Notes: a model not told the origin generated them from the letters alone. 58,333 nucleotides of DNA from Bacteroidales bacterium (GCA_014860585.1 JACZJL010000126.1:1-58333), one strand, 5' to 3'. Shown: positions 35,171 through 44,189, counted from the stretch's first letter. Translations and numbers: made by a program.

Positions 35171-35944
35171 TTAAAACGAATGGATGATCGTCAGAAACTC
35201 ATCGGCTTTTAATGAAGCGCCTCCCACCAGTCCACCATCAACATCCTGCTGAGAGAAGAGTTCACGGGCGTTTTTGGCATTCACGGAGCCACCATATAGG
35301 ATTGTTGTGTTTTGGGCAGCCGGAGCTCCATACTTTTCGGCAAGTAAATTCCGGATAAATGCATGCATTTCCTGTGCCTGCTCCGGCGATGCTGTCACCC
35401 CGGTACCAATAGCCCACACGGGTTCATAAGCAATCACAACCTTGGCAAATGACTCCGGATCAAGGTGAAACAATGATTCGGCTATTTGCCTTTTTACCAG
35501 GTCGAAATGGCCGTTCTTCTCCCTGATTTCCAATTTTTCACCACAACAAAAAATGGGGATCAACCCATATTTCAGGGTGAGGTCAACTTTTTTTGCCAAT
35601 GTCGCATGGCTTTCGGCAAAATACTCCCTCCGTTCGGAGTGCCCAATAATCACATAGTCAGCGCCGGTGGATCTGATCATCGGCGCACTGATTTCACCGG
35701 TGAAAGCGCCTTTCTCTTCCTTGTAGCAGTTTTGGGCTGATACTTTTATCTGTGGGTGGTTTTTTGTCAGGTTGACGGCGCTTTCAAGGGTTACAAACGG
35801 AGTCCCGAGTACCACAAGCATTTCTTCGGGGGTTTGCTTTGGCGGGTTTTCTTCAATTCCATTGATGAGCGCTGAAATCAGTTGTTTGCCTTCTTCAAGG
35901 GTGGTGTGCATTTTCCAGTTGCCGGCTGCTATTTTTTTTCTCAT
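35171..35944 (-). CDS. tpiA: Triosephosphate isomerase
   Basis: 257 residues, the normal length. Catalytic residues are in place: Asn9 and Lys11 in AAGNWKMH, His102 in IIGHSERR and Glu174 in AYEPVWAIGTG, with the phosphate-binding YGGSV and GGASL near the C-terminus. It interconverts dihydroxyacetone phosphate and glyceraldehyde 3-phosphate in the cytosol. It is the first gene of a probable unit with the HAD hydrolase and the M23 peptidase and has a good -7 box upstream. Confidence 0.97.
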   Translation of the reverse strand: MRKKIAAGNWKMHTTLEEGKQLISALINGIEENPPKQTPEEMLVVLGTPFVTLESAVNLTKNHPQIKVSAQNCYKEEKGAFTGEISAPMIRSTGADYVIIGHSERREYFAESHATLAKKVDLTLKYGLIPIFCCGEKLEIREKNGHFDLVKRQIAESLFHLDPESFAKVVIAYEPVWAIGTGVTASPEQAQEMHAFIRNLLAEKYGAPAAQNTTILYGGSVNAKNARELFSQQDVDGGLVGGASLKADEFLTIIHSF

Positions 35945-35976
35945 TTTAGGTGCTGTTTAGATTAAATATTTGCCGG

Positions 35977-35984
35977 CAAAAATA
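35977..35984 (-). promoter_or_regulatory. -7 promoter box before tpiA
   Basis: TATTTTTG on the minus strand fits TAnnTTTG, 32 bases before the tpiA ATG. The -33 element is not clear. Confidence 0.5.
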
Positions 35985-36042
35985 GCGAAAGCACGAGAAT
36001 GGGGGATGGGAATGGAATATTATTGATTTACCGGCTATCAGG

Positions 36043-36777
36043 TTATTGAGCAGAGGAATTAAACCTCAAAAGTTTTTCCCATTCAATTTGACCCTTGTCG
36101 TTGCAGTAATCATTGGCAAAAGCCCTGGAAAACTTATTGATCATCTGGGTATAGGCGATCAGAAAATCTTCATCTTTTTCTTTGGCTTTATGACCGAGCG
36201 GTTCAATCAAATCAAGATAGAGTTCAGGGTTTCCTGAGATGAACTCCCAGAAACGCTGTCCGCAATATTTGAAATAATCTCCTTTGTCAGGGTTGTTGTC
36301 GCGTCCATAGCAACAGCCGTTGATCGCTGCAATGTTTAAATTTGAGTTGCTTGTTCTGAGGGTCTTTTTTGCTGTTTTGAAATCGGCAATCATCTTTTTG
36401 ATTTGAGCACTGTTTCCCCAGTTTGGCCCTGATTTGATCGTAACAATATTGCGAATGCCATCCTTGTCGAACTCAAGGTCAATTCCGGGAATACCTGATT
36501 TGTAGCCTCCATAAACTTTTGAGTTTACGAAAATGGCAAGGCCTTCGAGCCAGTCACCAAAAATTGTTTCTTCATTTGATGAAATATGGGCATCTACAAG
36601 TCCTCTGATAATTTGCTCTGAAGTCAAAACATGTTTTGCCTTAAACAAATAGGGATTTTTGCGCTTTAAAACACTTGCAAGTTTAAGACTGTTAATACTT
36701 TCAATACGCTTATTATGAAAAGTGCCGATGTGCTGCTCAACATATTGAGTAACTTCAGGTATAGATATTTTTTTCAT
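36043..36777 (-). CDS. Type II restriction endonuclease, PmeII-like family
   Basis: 244 residues. The sequence fits the PmeII-type restriction endonuclease family: an N-terminal helical region with NPYLFKAK, then a PD-(D/E)xK-type core in which IDLEF (Asp100, Glu102) and TIKSGPNWGNS (Lys115) are the likely catalytic strand elements, followed by a conserved C-terminal half with CYGRD, YCGQRFWEFISG and LIEPLGHKAK. It would cut DNA at the site protected by the adjacent methyltransferase. Its start overlaps the methyltransferase 3' end by 23 bases, so the methyltransferase is translated first. The target sequence cannot be read from the protein. Base composition looks lower in GC than tpiA and the lysine genes on either side. 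Confidence 0.85.
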   Translation of the reverse strand: MKKISIPEVTQYVEQHIGTFHNKRIESINSLKLASVLKRKNPYLFKAKHVLTSEQIIRGLVDAHISSNEETIFGDWLEGLAIFVNSKVYGGYKSGIPGIDLEFDKDGIRNIVTIKSGPNWGNSAQIKKMIADFKTAKKTLRTSNSNLNIAAINGCCYGRDNNPDKGDYFKYCGQRFWEFISGNPELYLDLIEPLGHKAKEKDEDFLIAYTQMINKFSRAFANDYCNDKGQIEWEKLLRFNSSAQ

Positions 36778-37663
36778 CGTTGATTACTTCATCTTGGTGA
36801 GGAATTGATGGCGTAGTTAAATATGGATGCCTTGGTTCAAAAAGAATAAGTTCCGGTTGAGTAAGTTGACTCTTAACCATTTGATAATATTCAGGAACGA
36901 TTTCAATACCAATCGAATTTCTATGCATTCTCTTTGCAACAAAAAGGGTTGTGCCTGAACCTGCGAAAGGATCAAGAACAGTGTCATCTACTTTTGTAAA
37001 AAGTTTGATAAACCATTCAGGAAGTCCTTCGGGGAATGCAGCACTATGGTTTTTATTGTTGCATTCGGTGGCCAAGTGTAGAACGTTTGTTGGATATGCC
37101 AGTTCTCTATCTAACCAGTTGGAAATATTTTTACCAAATCCACTACCAACCTTTGAATTGTCACGAATTTTATCTGTTTCCGACAACTTTTTTAGCCTTG
37201 ACTTAGCCCAGTCACCCATTGGTACCATAACTTCTTCCTGGTACATGTTAAACTGCTTGCTTTTGTTAAATTGAAGCAATCGTTCCCAGGAATCCCTGAA
37301 ACGATTTGGCCATTTTCCGGGATAGGAATTTTTTTTGTGCCAGATAAATTCTTCAGTCCATAACCATCCTTGTTTCCGCATTGAGAGTATGAGTTCAATT
37401 ACATAGGTACTCCTTTCTCCATCAACAACCTTTTCTTTTATGTTCAAAATAAAGGTTCCGGAAGGTTTTAGCACTCTTAGTAAATGTTCGGTAATTGGCA
37501 GAAACCAATCCACGTAATTATCCGGATGAATACCACCATATGTATTCTTACGCTGATCAGCGTAGGGTGGGGAAGTCACAATTAGATCCACGGAATTATC
37601 GGGGATCTTGGGCAATATTTTTCTACAATCCCCAAAGTGTATGTCTGTATTTATTTTCATCAA
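36755..37663 (-). CDS. Site-specific DNA methyltransferase, beta class, type II R-M
   Basis: 302 residues. Catalytic motif IV TSPPYAD (30-36) precedes the SAM-binding motif I DPFAGSGTT (231-239), the order of beta-class amino methyltransferases (N4-cytosine or N6-adenine). The SPPY form of motif IV is frequent in N4-cytosine enzymes, but this is not decisive. It is the upstream gene of a two-gene type II restriction-modification pair, with the endonuclease overlapping its 3' end. A -7 box (TACATTTG) lies 20 bases upstream of the start. The island lies between tpiA and the saccharopine pathway genes, consistent with insertion, but no mobile-element ends are seen. Confidence 0.92.
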   Translation of the reverse strand: MMKINTDIHFGDCRKILPKIPDNSVDLIVTSPPYADQRKNTYGGIHPDNYVDWFLPITEHLLRVLKPSGTFILNIKEKVVDGERSTYVIELILSMRKQGWLWTEEFIWHKKNSYPGKWPNRFRDSWERLLQFNKSKQFNMYQEEVMVPMGDWAKSRLKKLSETDKIRDNSKVGSGFGKNISNWLDRELAYPTNVLHLATECNNKNHSAAFPEGLPEWFIKLFTKVDDTVLDPFAGSGTTLFVAKRMHRNSIGIEIVPEYYQMVKSQLTQPELILFEPRHPYLTTPSIPHQDEVINDEKNIYT

Positions 37664-37683
37664 CTTGTTTAGAATAGTAACCG

Positions 37684-37691
37684 CAAATGTA
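37684..37691 (-). promoter_or_regulatory. -7 promoter box before the R-M genes
   Basis: TACATTTG on the minus strand fits TAnnTTTG. A TTTG at 37707-37704 is only 12 bases further up, too close for a standard -33, so only the -7 box is claimed. Confidence 0.45.
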
Positions 37692-37814
37692 GTTTGATTT
37701 GTTCAAATTGTGAATAACTGTTTGTAAAAAAGTGGAGCAAAACAGATTATTATTTCGGATTGTGGATCAGATTGAAAACCCTTCATTACAATTACCAAAG
37801 AATTTGTTGAAAAG

Positions 37815-37879
37815 TCAAAAAAAACTATTGAAAATCAGTTATACTCAAATTTTTAGGATTGTGCTGATTTTCAATAGTT
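37815..37879 (-). terminator. Large-loop terminator after the saccharopine-pathway operon
   Basis: A perfect 16-base stem (37864-37879 with 37823-37838, AACTATTGAAAATCAG and its complement) with a 25-base loop is followed on the minus strand by eight T. It begins 18 bases after the saccharopine dehydrogenase stop. Stem and U tract fit an intrinsic terminator, though the stem is AT-rich and the loop unusually large. Confidence 0.75.
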
Positions 37880-37896
37880 AATCAGTAAATTGAATG

Positions 37897-39234
37897 CTAC
37901 TTTATATTCTCACTCTCCGGCAGGCCGTATTCCTCAATCATGCGGATGTTGAGGTCTTCGAGACGGTCGAGGATGGGATTGTAGATTTCGGGAATTACCG
38001 GGATATGCACGCCACGGGCATGGATCTTGTTTTCGAGAATCATTTCCACGCCGACGGCTGCCGGCAGCGCAACGGTGCGGGCGATTGCAGTGTCGGTGGC
38101 CGGCGTTCCGAAATCGAGCATTCGCGATTTGATCACCTCTTTTGACCCGTCAGGGTAGGCAGCGAGGAAAGTGTGCTGCATCACCACCATGTCGCGTTCG
38201 TGTTCACCCAGCATCATTTTGCTGATCATCAGGTCGGAAGTGATTTCGTAAGGGGTGTCTTTTCCACGTCCCATGGTCTTTTCGTCAAACAGCCCGAGCC
38301 ATTCCATGGCATCAAAGGCATAACTGCCGGGAGGGAGGTTAAGGTAAGCAGCGGCTTTTTTGCGGATGTCCGACGGGTCAGTTTCGCCGATCAGGGTGGC
38401 AACAAAACCGGCATAGCTTTTTCCGGTAAAGTCGTATTCATCACTGGTGATCAGGTGAAGTCGTTTCATGGCGTCGAGAGTCTGGCACCAACCGGGAAAT
38501 CTGAATGTTCCCCTGAAAATGGTTTTGGTTTCGGGTATGCCATAGAGTTCGATGTAGGGAATGGAGTCACGGTTGGGATAAACCTCCAGCCTCCCAACTT
38601 CCGGAAAGTCGACGCTGAAAGGGTTTTTGAATAAGTCAATCGGCTCAACATAAGTCTCTTCACCGCGTCTGAGGAAGTGCCCGTCGTTATTTCCAGCCAT
38701 CACCACACCTTTCGGACTCCATGAGAATTTGTAATTGAATGGATTATCACAGGCATCTGGCGCCGGCAAGGCGCCGCAAAGTGAGTAAAACTCTTCAATT
38801 TTTCCCTGCTTGTTGTGAACGTAGTCAATAATGCGCATGGCCGACATGTGGTCGATACCCGGGTCGAGGCCAAGTTCGTTGAGGATGATGATGCCGGCGG
38901 CTTTAGCCTTCTCGTCCAGCGCTTTCATTGGAGGCTTGACATAGGATGTGGTCACCATGTTTTTTTTGTGGGTAATGCATATTTCAGCAACCATAACGTG
39001 ATGAACCCAGGGAAGGAGGCTTACGGTCAGGTCATGGTTTTTTACCATTTCGCTGAGGGTTGACTCATCTTCCACAGTCCAGGCAACAGCCGATCCATTT
39101 TTATGATCACCGATCATTGCTTCGGCTTTGGATTTTGTACGTGTAGCAACAGTTACATGGTAGCCATGTTCGAGTAAGTAGGTTACGATAGGCTTAACCA
39201 CAAGCCCGGCGCCTAAAATCAATACTTTGTTCAT
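37897..39234 (-). CDS. Saccharopine dehydrogenase (glutamate-forming; AASS SDH-domain homologue)
   Basis: 445 residues. An N-terminal Rossmann motif LGAGLVVKP (7-15) is followed by SLLPWVHH, MVTTSYV, ELGLDPGIDHM, LPAPDACDNP and YKFSWSPKGV, which match the saccharopine dehydrogenase half of eukaryotic AASS and LYS9 segment by segment. It oxidises saccharopine to glutamate and 2-aminoadipate 6-semialdehyde. The preceding gene, 25 bases upstream, encodes the matching lysine-ketoglutarate reductase, so the pair would perform the first two steps of lysine breakdown by the saccharopine route. Cofactor preference is not decided from sequence. Carboxynorspermidine synthase, a related family, is the alternative but fits the context less well. 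Confidence 0.92.
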   Translation of the reverse strand: MNKVLILGAGLVVKPIVTYLLEHGYHVTVATRTKSKAEAMIGDHKNGSAVAWTVEDESTLSEMVKNHDLTVSLLPWVHHVMVAEICITHKKNMVTTSYVKPPMKALDEKAKAAGIIILNELGLDPGIDHMSAMRIIDYVHNKQGKIEEFYSLCGALPAPDACDNPFNYKFSWSPKGVVMAGNNDGHFLRRGEETYVEPIDLFKNPFSVDFPEVGRLEVYPNRDSIPYIELYGIPETKTIFRGTFRFPGWCQTLDAMKRLHLITSDEYDFTGKSYAGFVATLIGETDPSDIRKKAAAYLNLPPGSYAFDAMEWLGLFDEKTMGRGKDTPYEITSDLMISKMMLGEHERDMVVMQHTFLAAYPDGSKEVIKSRMLDFGTPATDTAIARTVALPAAVGVEMILENKIHARGVHIPVIPEIYNPILDRLEDLNIRMIEEYGLPESENIK

Positions 39235-39259
39235 TGAAAATGATGTTTTTGGAATTTAT

Positions 39260-40582
39260 TTAAAGTGAATTCTTTCTTTTCAGGTGTTCCAGAATATATT
39301 TGTAATCCGGTGTGAGTTCTCCCTGGTGAAGGATCATGGCCCGTTTAATTTCCGGCGGTAGGTCAATATTTTCAAATGGAGCATTGTAGTCAGCCTGAAC
39401 AATAGCCGGTACAAACTCAATCAGCGCATCCCCGAAACCTTCGGATGAATCGCGAGGAAGTTCGCTTGGTAAAATATCCACTGCCATAACAAGTATGCCT
39501 TCCCCTTCGAATCCCATCGTTGATTTCTGTTTGACCGGGTTGTAAACAAACACAGGATCTTCGATTTCTGTTCCTTTATGGGTAAACTCAATAGAGCCAT
39601 CCGGATCGCAGGTAACATCGCCAATCACTTTCAGTTTCAATTCGCCCTGATGGAAAAGCTTTTCAATGGCCTCTTTGGTAACAATTCTCGGGTAACGTGT
39701 GTCCCAATACATGCAGTTCATTAACATTGTGAGATGAGGCAGGTACTTTTCGAACTGACTTTGGTATTTTTCAGGATGGTTGTAATAGTCTTGCAAAATA
39801 AAAGGTAGCCCTGATTCAATGGGTTCAGACAGATCGCCTTCGTTGAAAATAATTTTATAGACCAGCCTGTTCGAATAATTTCTTTTCGCTTGAAGGTTCA
39901 ATAATTCTTCCGGAGTTATTTCGACGGCAGGTAACAGGTTGGCAATGTGTTGGGCGCCTTTACTGACATTTCCGTTGCCGGTGAACCCAATTGTGAAAGG
40001 CGCCATTTCATCCGGTACACCGTGTGCCCGGATGAGTTCGCCTAATTCTTTTACGGCTTGCTCTGCATCGGCCAACGAATGGTATTTGTGCGACTGCTTA
40101 ATCCGGGAAAACGGGGTTTTCTTGCCGAGCACCTTCATTCGTTCACCATATGACCACAACGAATTGATCATACCGGCCAAACCTGCATATTTCCCAAAAA
40201 AGATAAGGCGTTTGCCTTCATCATCTGTAATTTTTTCGTAGTCGATCAGGTTGCACTTTTTTTCCATCATTGCTGCCAGCATCGGCATATTGTAAGGCTG
40301 ACCCTTAATTACATGTGAAAAGAAAACATAGGTTTTACCTTCTTCGAACCATGAAACAGGGATTTCTTTTACGCCGAAGATCACCGCAATCTCGGCGAGA
40401 TTTTCTGTAATTACAGCTCCAGCCCTTTTAAATTCCGATTCTGTGAAAATGCGCTTGGCTGAGCGTTCAACATACACTTCCAATCCTTGTTCAGTCAACT
40501 TCTTTACATGCCGGGGTGGCAATGCTGTTCTGCGTTCCATCAGGTACTTGTCTTCGTGCCTGATTCCAATTTTTTTGTTCAT
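39260..40582 (-). CDS. Lysine-ketoglutarate reductase (saccharopine-forming; AASS LKR-domain homologue)
   Basis: 440 residues with an alanine-dehydrogenase/PNT-like N-terminal fold: IGIRHEDKYLMERRTALPP, then TYVFFSHVIKGQPYNM, LIDYEKITDDEGKR, FGKYAGLAGMINSLWSYG, GFTGNGNVSKGAQ (nucleotide-binding turn), DVTCDPDGSIEF and a C-terminal LTPDYKYI. These match the LKR half of eukaryotic AASS in order and spacing. It condenses lysine with 2-oxoglutarate and reduces the adduct to saccharopine. In animals and plants it is fused to saccharopine dehydrogenase; here it ends 25 bases before a separate dehydrogenase gene. A -7 box (TAAGTTTG) lies 31 bases upstream. Confidence 0.93.
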   Translation of the reverse strand: MNKKIGIRHEDKYLMERRTALPPRHVKKLTEQGLEVYVERSAKRIFTESEFKRAGAVITENLAEIAVIFGVKEIPVSWFEEGKTYVFFSHVIKGQPYNMPMLAAMMEKKCNLIDYEKITDDEGKRLIFFGKYAGLAGMINSLWSYGERMKVLGKKTPFSRIKQSHKYHSLADAEQAVKELGELIRAHGVPDEMAPFTIGFTGNGNVSKGAQHIANLLPAVEITPEELLNLQAKRNYSNRLVYKIIFNEGDLSEPIESGLPFILQDYYNHPEKYQSQFEKYLPHLTMLMNCMYWDTRYPRIVTKEAIEKLFHQGELKLKVIGDVTCDPDGSIEFTHKGTEIEDPVFVYNPVKQKSTMGFEGEGILVMAVDILPSELPRDSSEGFGDALIEFVPAIVQADYNAPFENIDLPPEIKRAMILHQGELTPDYKYILEHLKRKNSL

Positions 40583-40613
40583 TCCAACAATCCTTCGTTT
40601 TAATTTCAGGCTG

Positions 40614-40621
40614 CAAACTTA
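40614..40621 (-). promoter_or_regulatory. -7 promoter box before the saccharopine operon
   Basis: TAAGTTTG on the minus strand fits TAnnTTTG and lies 31 bases before the reductase ATG. No -33 TTTG at standard spacing. Confidence 0.45.
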
Positions 40622-41471
40622 CGAAAAGCACCTTTGATGAGATGACATTTAGCGTAAATTAAATACGGTTTAAATAATGTTGAATCAGAATAGGGCCAAT
40701 TCTCAATAAATTTGTCTATCATTTATTTATCAACAAATGTTCAAAAAAAAATGAATTGCCTAAGTGTGAATTAACGAATAAAATTATATTTGCAATCCTT
40801 TTGCCTATTATGGATAAATAGGCTTAGATTTTAGTTCATTGATTTATAAATAATTCTGATTTTTAGGCCGTTGTATTTTTAAATAAGTAATGAGTTACCA
40901 TTATAGCCTAATTATCAAGGATTAATTTTATGTTCATTTTCAACGGATGACAACATAATCTGCTAAAAATATCAGGTTTTTGCCGATTGTTTTATTAGGT
41001 AATGTGATTAGTCATCGTGTTTTGTGTTTTTTTAACGCTAATTTCGAATGAATTTGTTTGCATTTATTGTAATTTTACCCGGTTCTTTAAGAAATGAAAT
41101 GTTACATCTCTTGATTAATTATTGTTCATGCATTTTACATAATGCATCTTTGTTCATATTTTCATTGCCAGTAGTGATTTTTATCACATTCATGGCTGTT
41201 GGCTGTCAAAATCGAATGATTTTGGATGGTTTAAATTTGCCTGATACTGAAGAATTCCCTAACTTTTTTAGGGTTCCGGTTGCAAAGAATCTGAGCAGAT
41301 TTGGTTTTTTCTTCCCCATCGTCAGCAAAAATCTCAAGTTTGAACAATTAAATAACGACAGTTCAATTCATTTTTCTGAATCGAAGACAAAGTTAAATGT
41401 CCCTGGATTACAAAGAGTATGAAGTAAATTAAATAGTGAAAATCGAATACATTATCTACAAGCTACAAGTT
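40622..41471. other. AT-rich intergenic region before the adhesin cluster
   Basis: About 850 bases separate the divergent lysine operon and the adhesin cluster. It is clearly AT-rich, with runs of A and T. TATATTTG at 40785-40792 fits a plus-strand -7 box; if used, it would give a leader of about 670 bases to the gene at 41472. An open frame at 41048-41422 encodes 124 residues with a hydrophobic stretch and VGCQ, but coding pattern and composition are poor and I do not call it. No tRNA or known riboswitch was recognised. Confidence 0.5.
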
Positions 41472-44189
41472 ATGAAAAACATTATTAAAAAATTCGGTTT
41501 TACAAAGAAGCATGTAAGGCTGATTTTTCGTTTAATGGTTATCCTGATATTTTCAGGAACCAGCTTCTTGTTTGCTCAGACAACTCAGGATATAACCATT
41601 CCTGCAGGTTCATTCATTGTTAACATGGGGGTTACACCTCAGAACATTGGCAATGGGTTGAAGCCCTACGGTATGCTGTATGCGTTGCTGGAGAATAGTT
41701 GCCCGGTGTATTGGGTGATTAATCCGGAAAAATTAAAAGACGGTAACGATTTTACCTACAATTCAGTGGCTTATAAAGGCGGGCCATTCATCATTGAAAA
41801 GAAATACCGTTCTGATGAAGTCAACACGATCATTAATCAATGGATAGACCAGGGTGTTGTTGGTGTTACAACCAGTTCGCCGATCACAGTGCCGGTTTTT
41901 ATGACTTTTTTGAATCTTCCCAGATTTACGCTGGATTTTCAAAATGGTAAGATTGCGCAAAAGTTTTTTGTAAATGCAGGTATTCCTGCCTCTGCTTATG
42001 GAGGCGACCCATCCAACTGGAAAACGCCTGCAGAGCTGAACGAATGCGACGATGTTTTTTCGATGCCTCATGCCGATCCGGTTTGGTTAACCCACGGTAA
42101 TCTTTATACCTGGATACAGGAAAGTAAAGGCGCTATCTGGCTGGGATGTCATGCAGGGAGTGCGCTTGAGGACATGTTCAATCCAGCAAATTCCTCTCAG
42201 CAAACCAACTTTCTGGCGAATAAAAACCAGATTGCTTCTGGAAGTGGCCCTTATTTTGAAAATGCCCTGATTCTATGGGGTAATCACAGCAATGGAACAG
42301 TTCCTTACTCCTACGATTATCCTACGGATCCGATCATGCAGTTCTTGGGTACGGTTGATGCAGCTATGCAGAACGGCAGCGAACAGGTGTTCATTCCACT
42401 TTCAGCGGGCTGGTGGCCAAACACAAAAGTAGGGGTTTATGATCCTGACCATCCACAGCGTGCATCCAATGATCCAAAACACTTTCCTGCTATCATCGCC
42501 TGGGGGCCTGCATTTGGTGATTCCAACAACGGAATGGTGATGCTCGAAGCCAGCCACGATATCTCCAAGTTGGGTAATCATCCGGCCAGTGTCGCCGCAC
42601 AGCGTGCATTTTTCAATTTTGCATTTTATACCTCTTCCTCAAAGACTGTCCTGCCATCCATTTCGAGCTTACCCCCCACGATCTTTTCAGGAGATCCGAC
42701 AGCTTTATCAGTGAGTTTTCCCCCAGGAACAGATCCAAACAATTACACTATCGAGTGGTCGGCAAGTTGCAATGGAGTTTTTACCCCCGACAATAATTCT
42801 CAGTCTGTTACCTTTACTCCCGGAGCAACTCCTTCACCGGTTACCTGCCAGATTTCAGTTACGATCACGGACTTATGTGGCAGAGTGACTTTTGATACTG
42901 AGTCGGTGACGGTTACCTGCAATCTTGCTGTTTCATCCACGGTAACCAATCCCTGTTATAATACGCCCAACGGTGGTGCAATAACGGTAACGGTTTCCAG
43001 TGGTTCCGCACCTTACGCGTACAGCTGGACCAGGACTGAAAGCGGTTCGGGATCAGGCACTGCCCCTTCATCACCATTCACCATTGCAAGTCTTCAGGCT
43101 GGCAGTTACACCGTTGATGTTTCAGAGAATGGCGGTTGCTCGGCAAGTTTTAATGTAACCCTCAGTCAATCTCCTCAGATCATTATCATGGCAACTCCCA
43201 CTCCGGTGATTTGTCATGGTGGCACTACGGGTAGCATCAGCACCACGGTGAGTGGCGGCATCCCTGGTTTTACCTATGCATGGACAGGCCCTGGCGGGTT
43301 CACTGCCACAGTGGCCAACCTGAGCGGGCTGGCAGCCGGCGCCTACAACCTTACGGTGACCGACAGCAAAGGATGCCAGGAGACTAAAGAGGTGATAGTG
43401 ACCCAGCCGGATGACATTTCGATCACACCGTCGGTAACCCATGTTTCGTGCAGAGGATTCAACAACGGGCAAATCTCACTCAGCGTAAGCGGCGGCAAAC
43501 CCGGATACAGCTACCTCTGGAATGACGGCAACAGCAGCCAGAACCGAACCGGCCTGGCGCCCGGCAATTATTCGGTGACCGTTACCGATTCGAAAAACTG
43601 CACCAAAACCCTTAGCGGAATTTCGGTGACCGAGCCTGCCGCAGCACTCAGTGTAGTGCTTGACTCGAAGGAGGATGTGGGATGCTACGGGCAGTTAACC
43701 GGTGCGATCAATGTGACAGCGAGCGGTGGCACAGGCTCATACAGCTACAGCTGGACAGGCCCGGGTGGCTTTACCTCGACGGAGGAGGACCTCAGCGGCC
43801 TGGCTGCCGGCAACTATTCGCTCACCGTTACTGATGCCAACAATTGCACAGCAAATCTGCAGGTGACCATTAGTCAGCAATCAACGATCAGTTTAAACAC
43901 AGTAAAAACCAATCCTACCTGTCCGCCCGACGCCGAAAATCCTTACAACAGCGACGGAGCGATTGCCCTGACCGTGAACGGCGGCACGCCGGGATATTCC
44001 TACAGCTGGACAGCCACCAACGGTGGAGTAGTGCCCACAGGTCAGGAGGATCAGGAAGACCTCACCAACCTGGTAGCAGGCACCTACACGGTAGTCGTCA
44101 CCGATTCAGAGGGCTGTTCTGCCACAACCAGTGTGACCCTGGTTTACCTGAATCCTAATCCGGCCAAACCAACCGGCCTTGGAAATTAA
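41472..44189 (+). CDS. Secreted SprB-repeat protein with N-terminal amidotransferase-like domain
   Basis: 905 residues from the ATG at 41472; a GTG at 41436 is in frame but not needed. Signal peptide about 1-36 (ending LFAQ). Residues about 40-390 form an uncharacterised globular domain with GLKPYGMLYALLE, a Cys-centred turn LGCHAGSAL (Cys226) and ILWGNHSNGT, which suggests a class I amidotransferase-like fold; this is inference. The rest is Ig-like, then about five SprB repeats (CHGGTTGSISTTVSGG type, about 490-890), as in the gliding adhesin SprB of Flavobacterium. It ends NPAKPTGLGN with no T9SS tail. The SprB part is noticeably richer in GC than the N-terminal part. First gene of the adhesin cluster, 95 bases before the giant gene. 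Confidence 0.82.
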   Translation: MKNIIKKFGFTKKHVRLIFRLMVILIFSGTSFLFAQTTQDITIPAGSFIVNMGVTPQNIGNGLKPYGMLYALLENSCPVYWVINPEKLKDGNDFTYNSVAYKGGPFIIEKKYRSDEVNTIINQWIDQGVVGVTTSSPITVPVFMTFLNLPRFTLDFQNGKIAQKFFVNAGIPASAYGGDPSNWKTPAELNECDDVFSMPHADPVWLTHGNLYTWIQESKGAIWLGCHAGSALEDMFNPANSSQQTNFLANKNQIASGSGPYFENALILWGNHSNGTVPYSYDYPTDPIMQFLGTVDAAMQNGSEQVFIPLSAGWWPNTKVGVYDPDHPQRASNDPKHFPAIIAWGPAFGDSNNGMVMLEASHDISKLGNHPASVAAQRAFFNFAFYTSSSKTVLPSISSLPPTIFSGDPTALSVSFPPGTDPNNYTIEWSASCNGVFTPDNNSQSVTFTPGATPSPVTCQISVTITDLCGRVTFDTESVTVTCNLAVSSTVTNPCYNTPNGGAITVTVSSGSAPYAYSWTRTESGSGSGTAPSSPFTIASLQAGSYTVDVSENGGCSASFNVTLSQSPQIIIMATPTPVICHGGTTGSISTTVSGGIPGFTYAWTGPGGFTATVANLSGLAAGAYNLTVTDSKGCQETKEVIVTQPDDISITPSVTHVSCRGFNNGQISLSVSGGKPGYSYLWNDGNSSQNRTGLAPGNYSVTVTDSKNCTKTLSGISVTEPAAALSVVLDSKEDVGCYGQLTGAINVTASGGTGSYSYSWTGPGGFTSTEEDLSGLAAGNYSLTVTDANNCTANLQVTISQQSTISLNTVKTNPTCPPDAENPYNSDGAIALTVNGGTPGYSYSWTATNGGVVPTGQEDQEDLTNLVAGTYTVVVTDSEGCSATTSVTLVYLNPNPAKPTGLGN

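Noticed and set aside
41048-41422. Open frame of 124 codons in the AT-rich spacer before the adhesin cluster, with a possible VGCQ lipobox
   Set aside because: Low-complexity, AT-driven composition, no homology that I recognise, poor coding pattern, and the lipobox-like Cys is more than 50 residues from the start.
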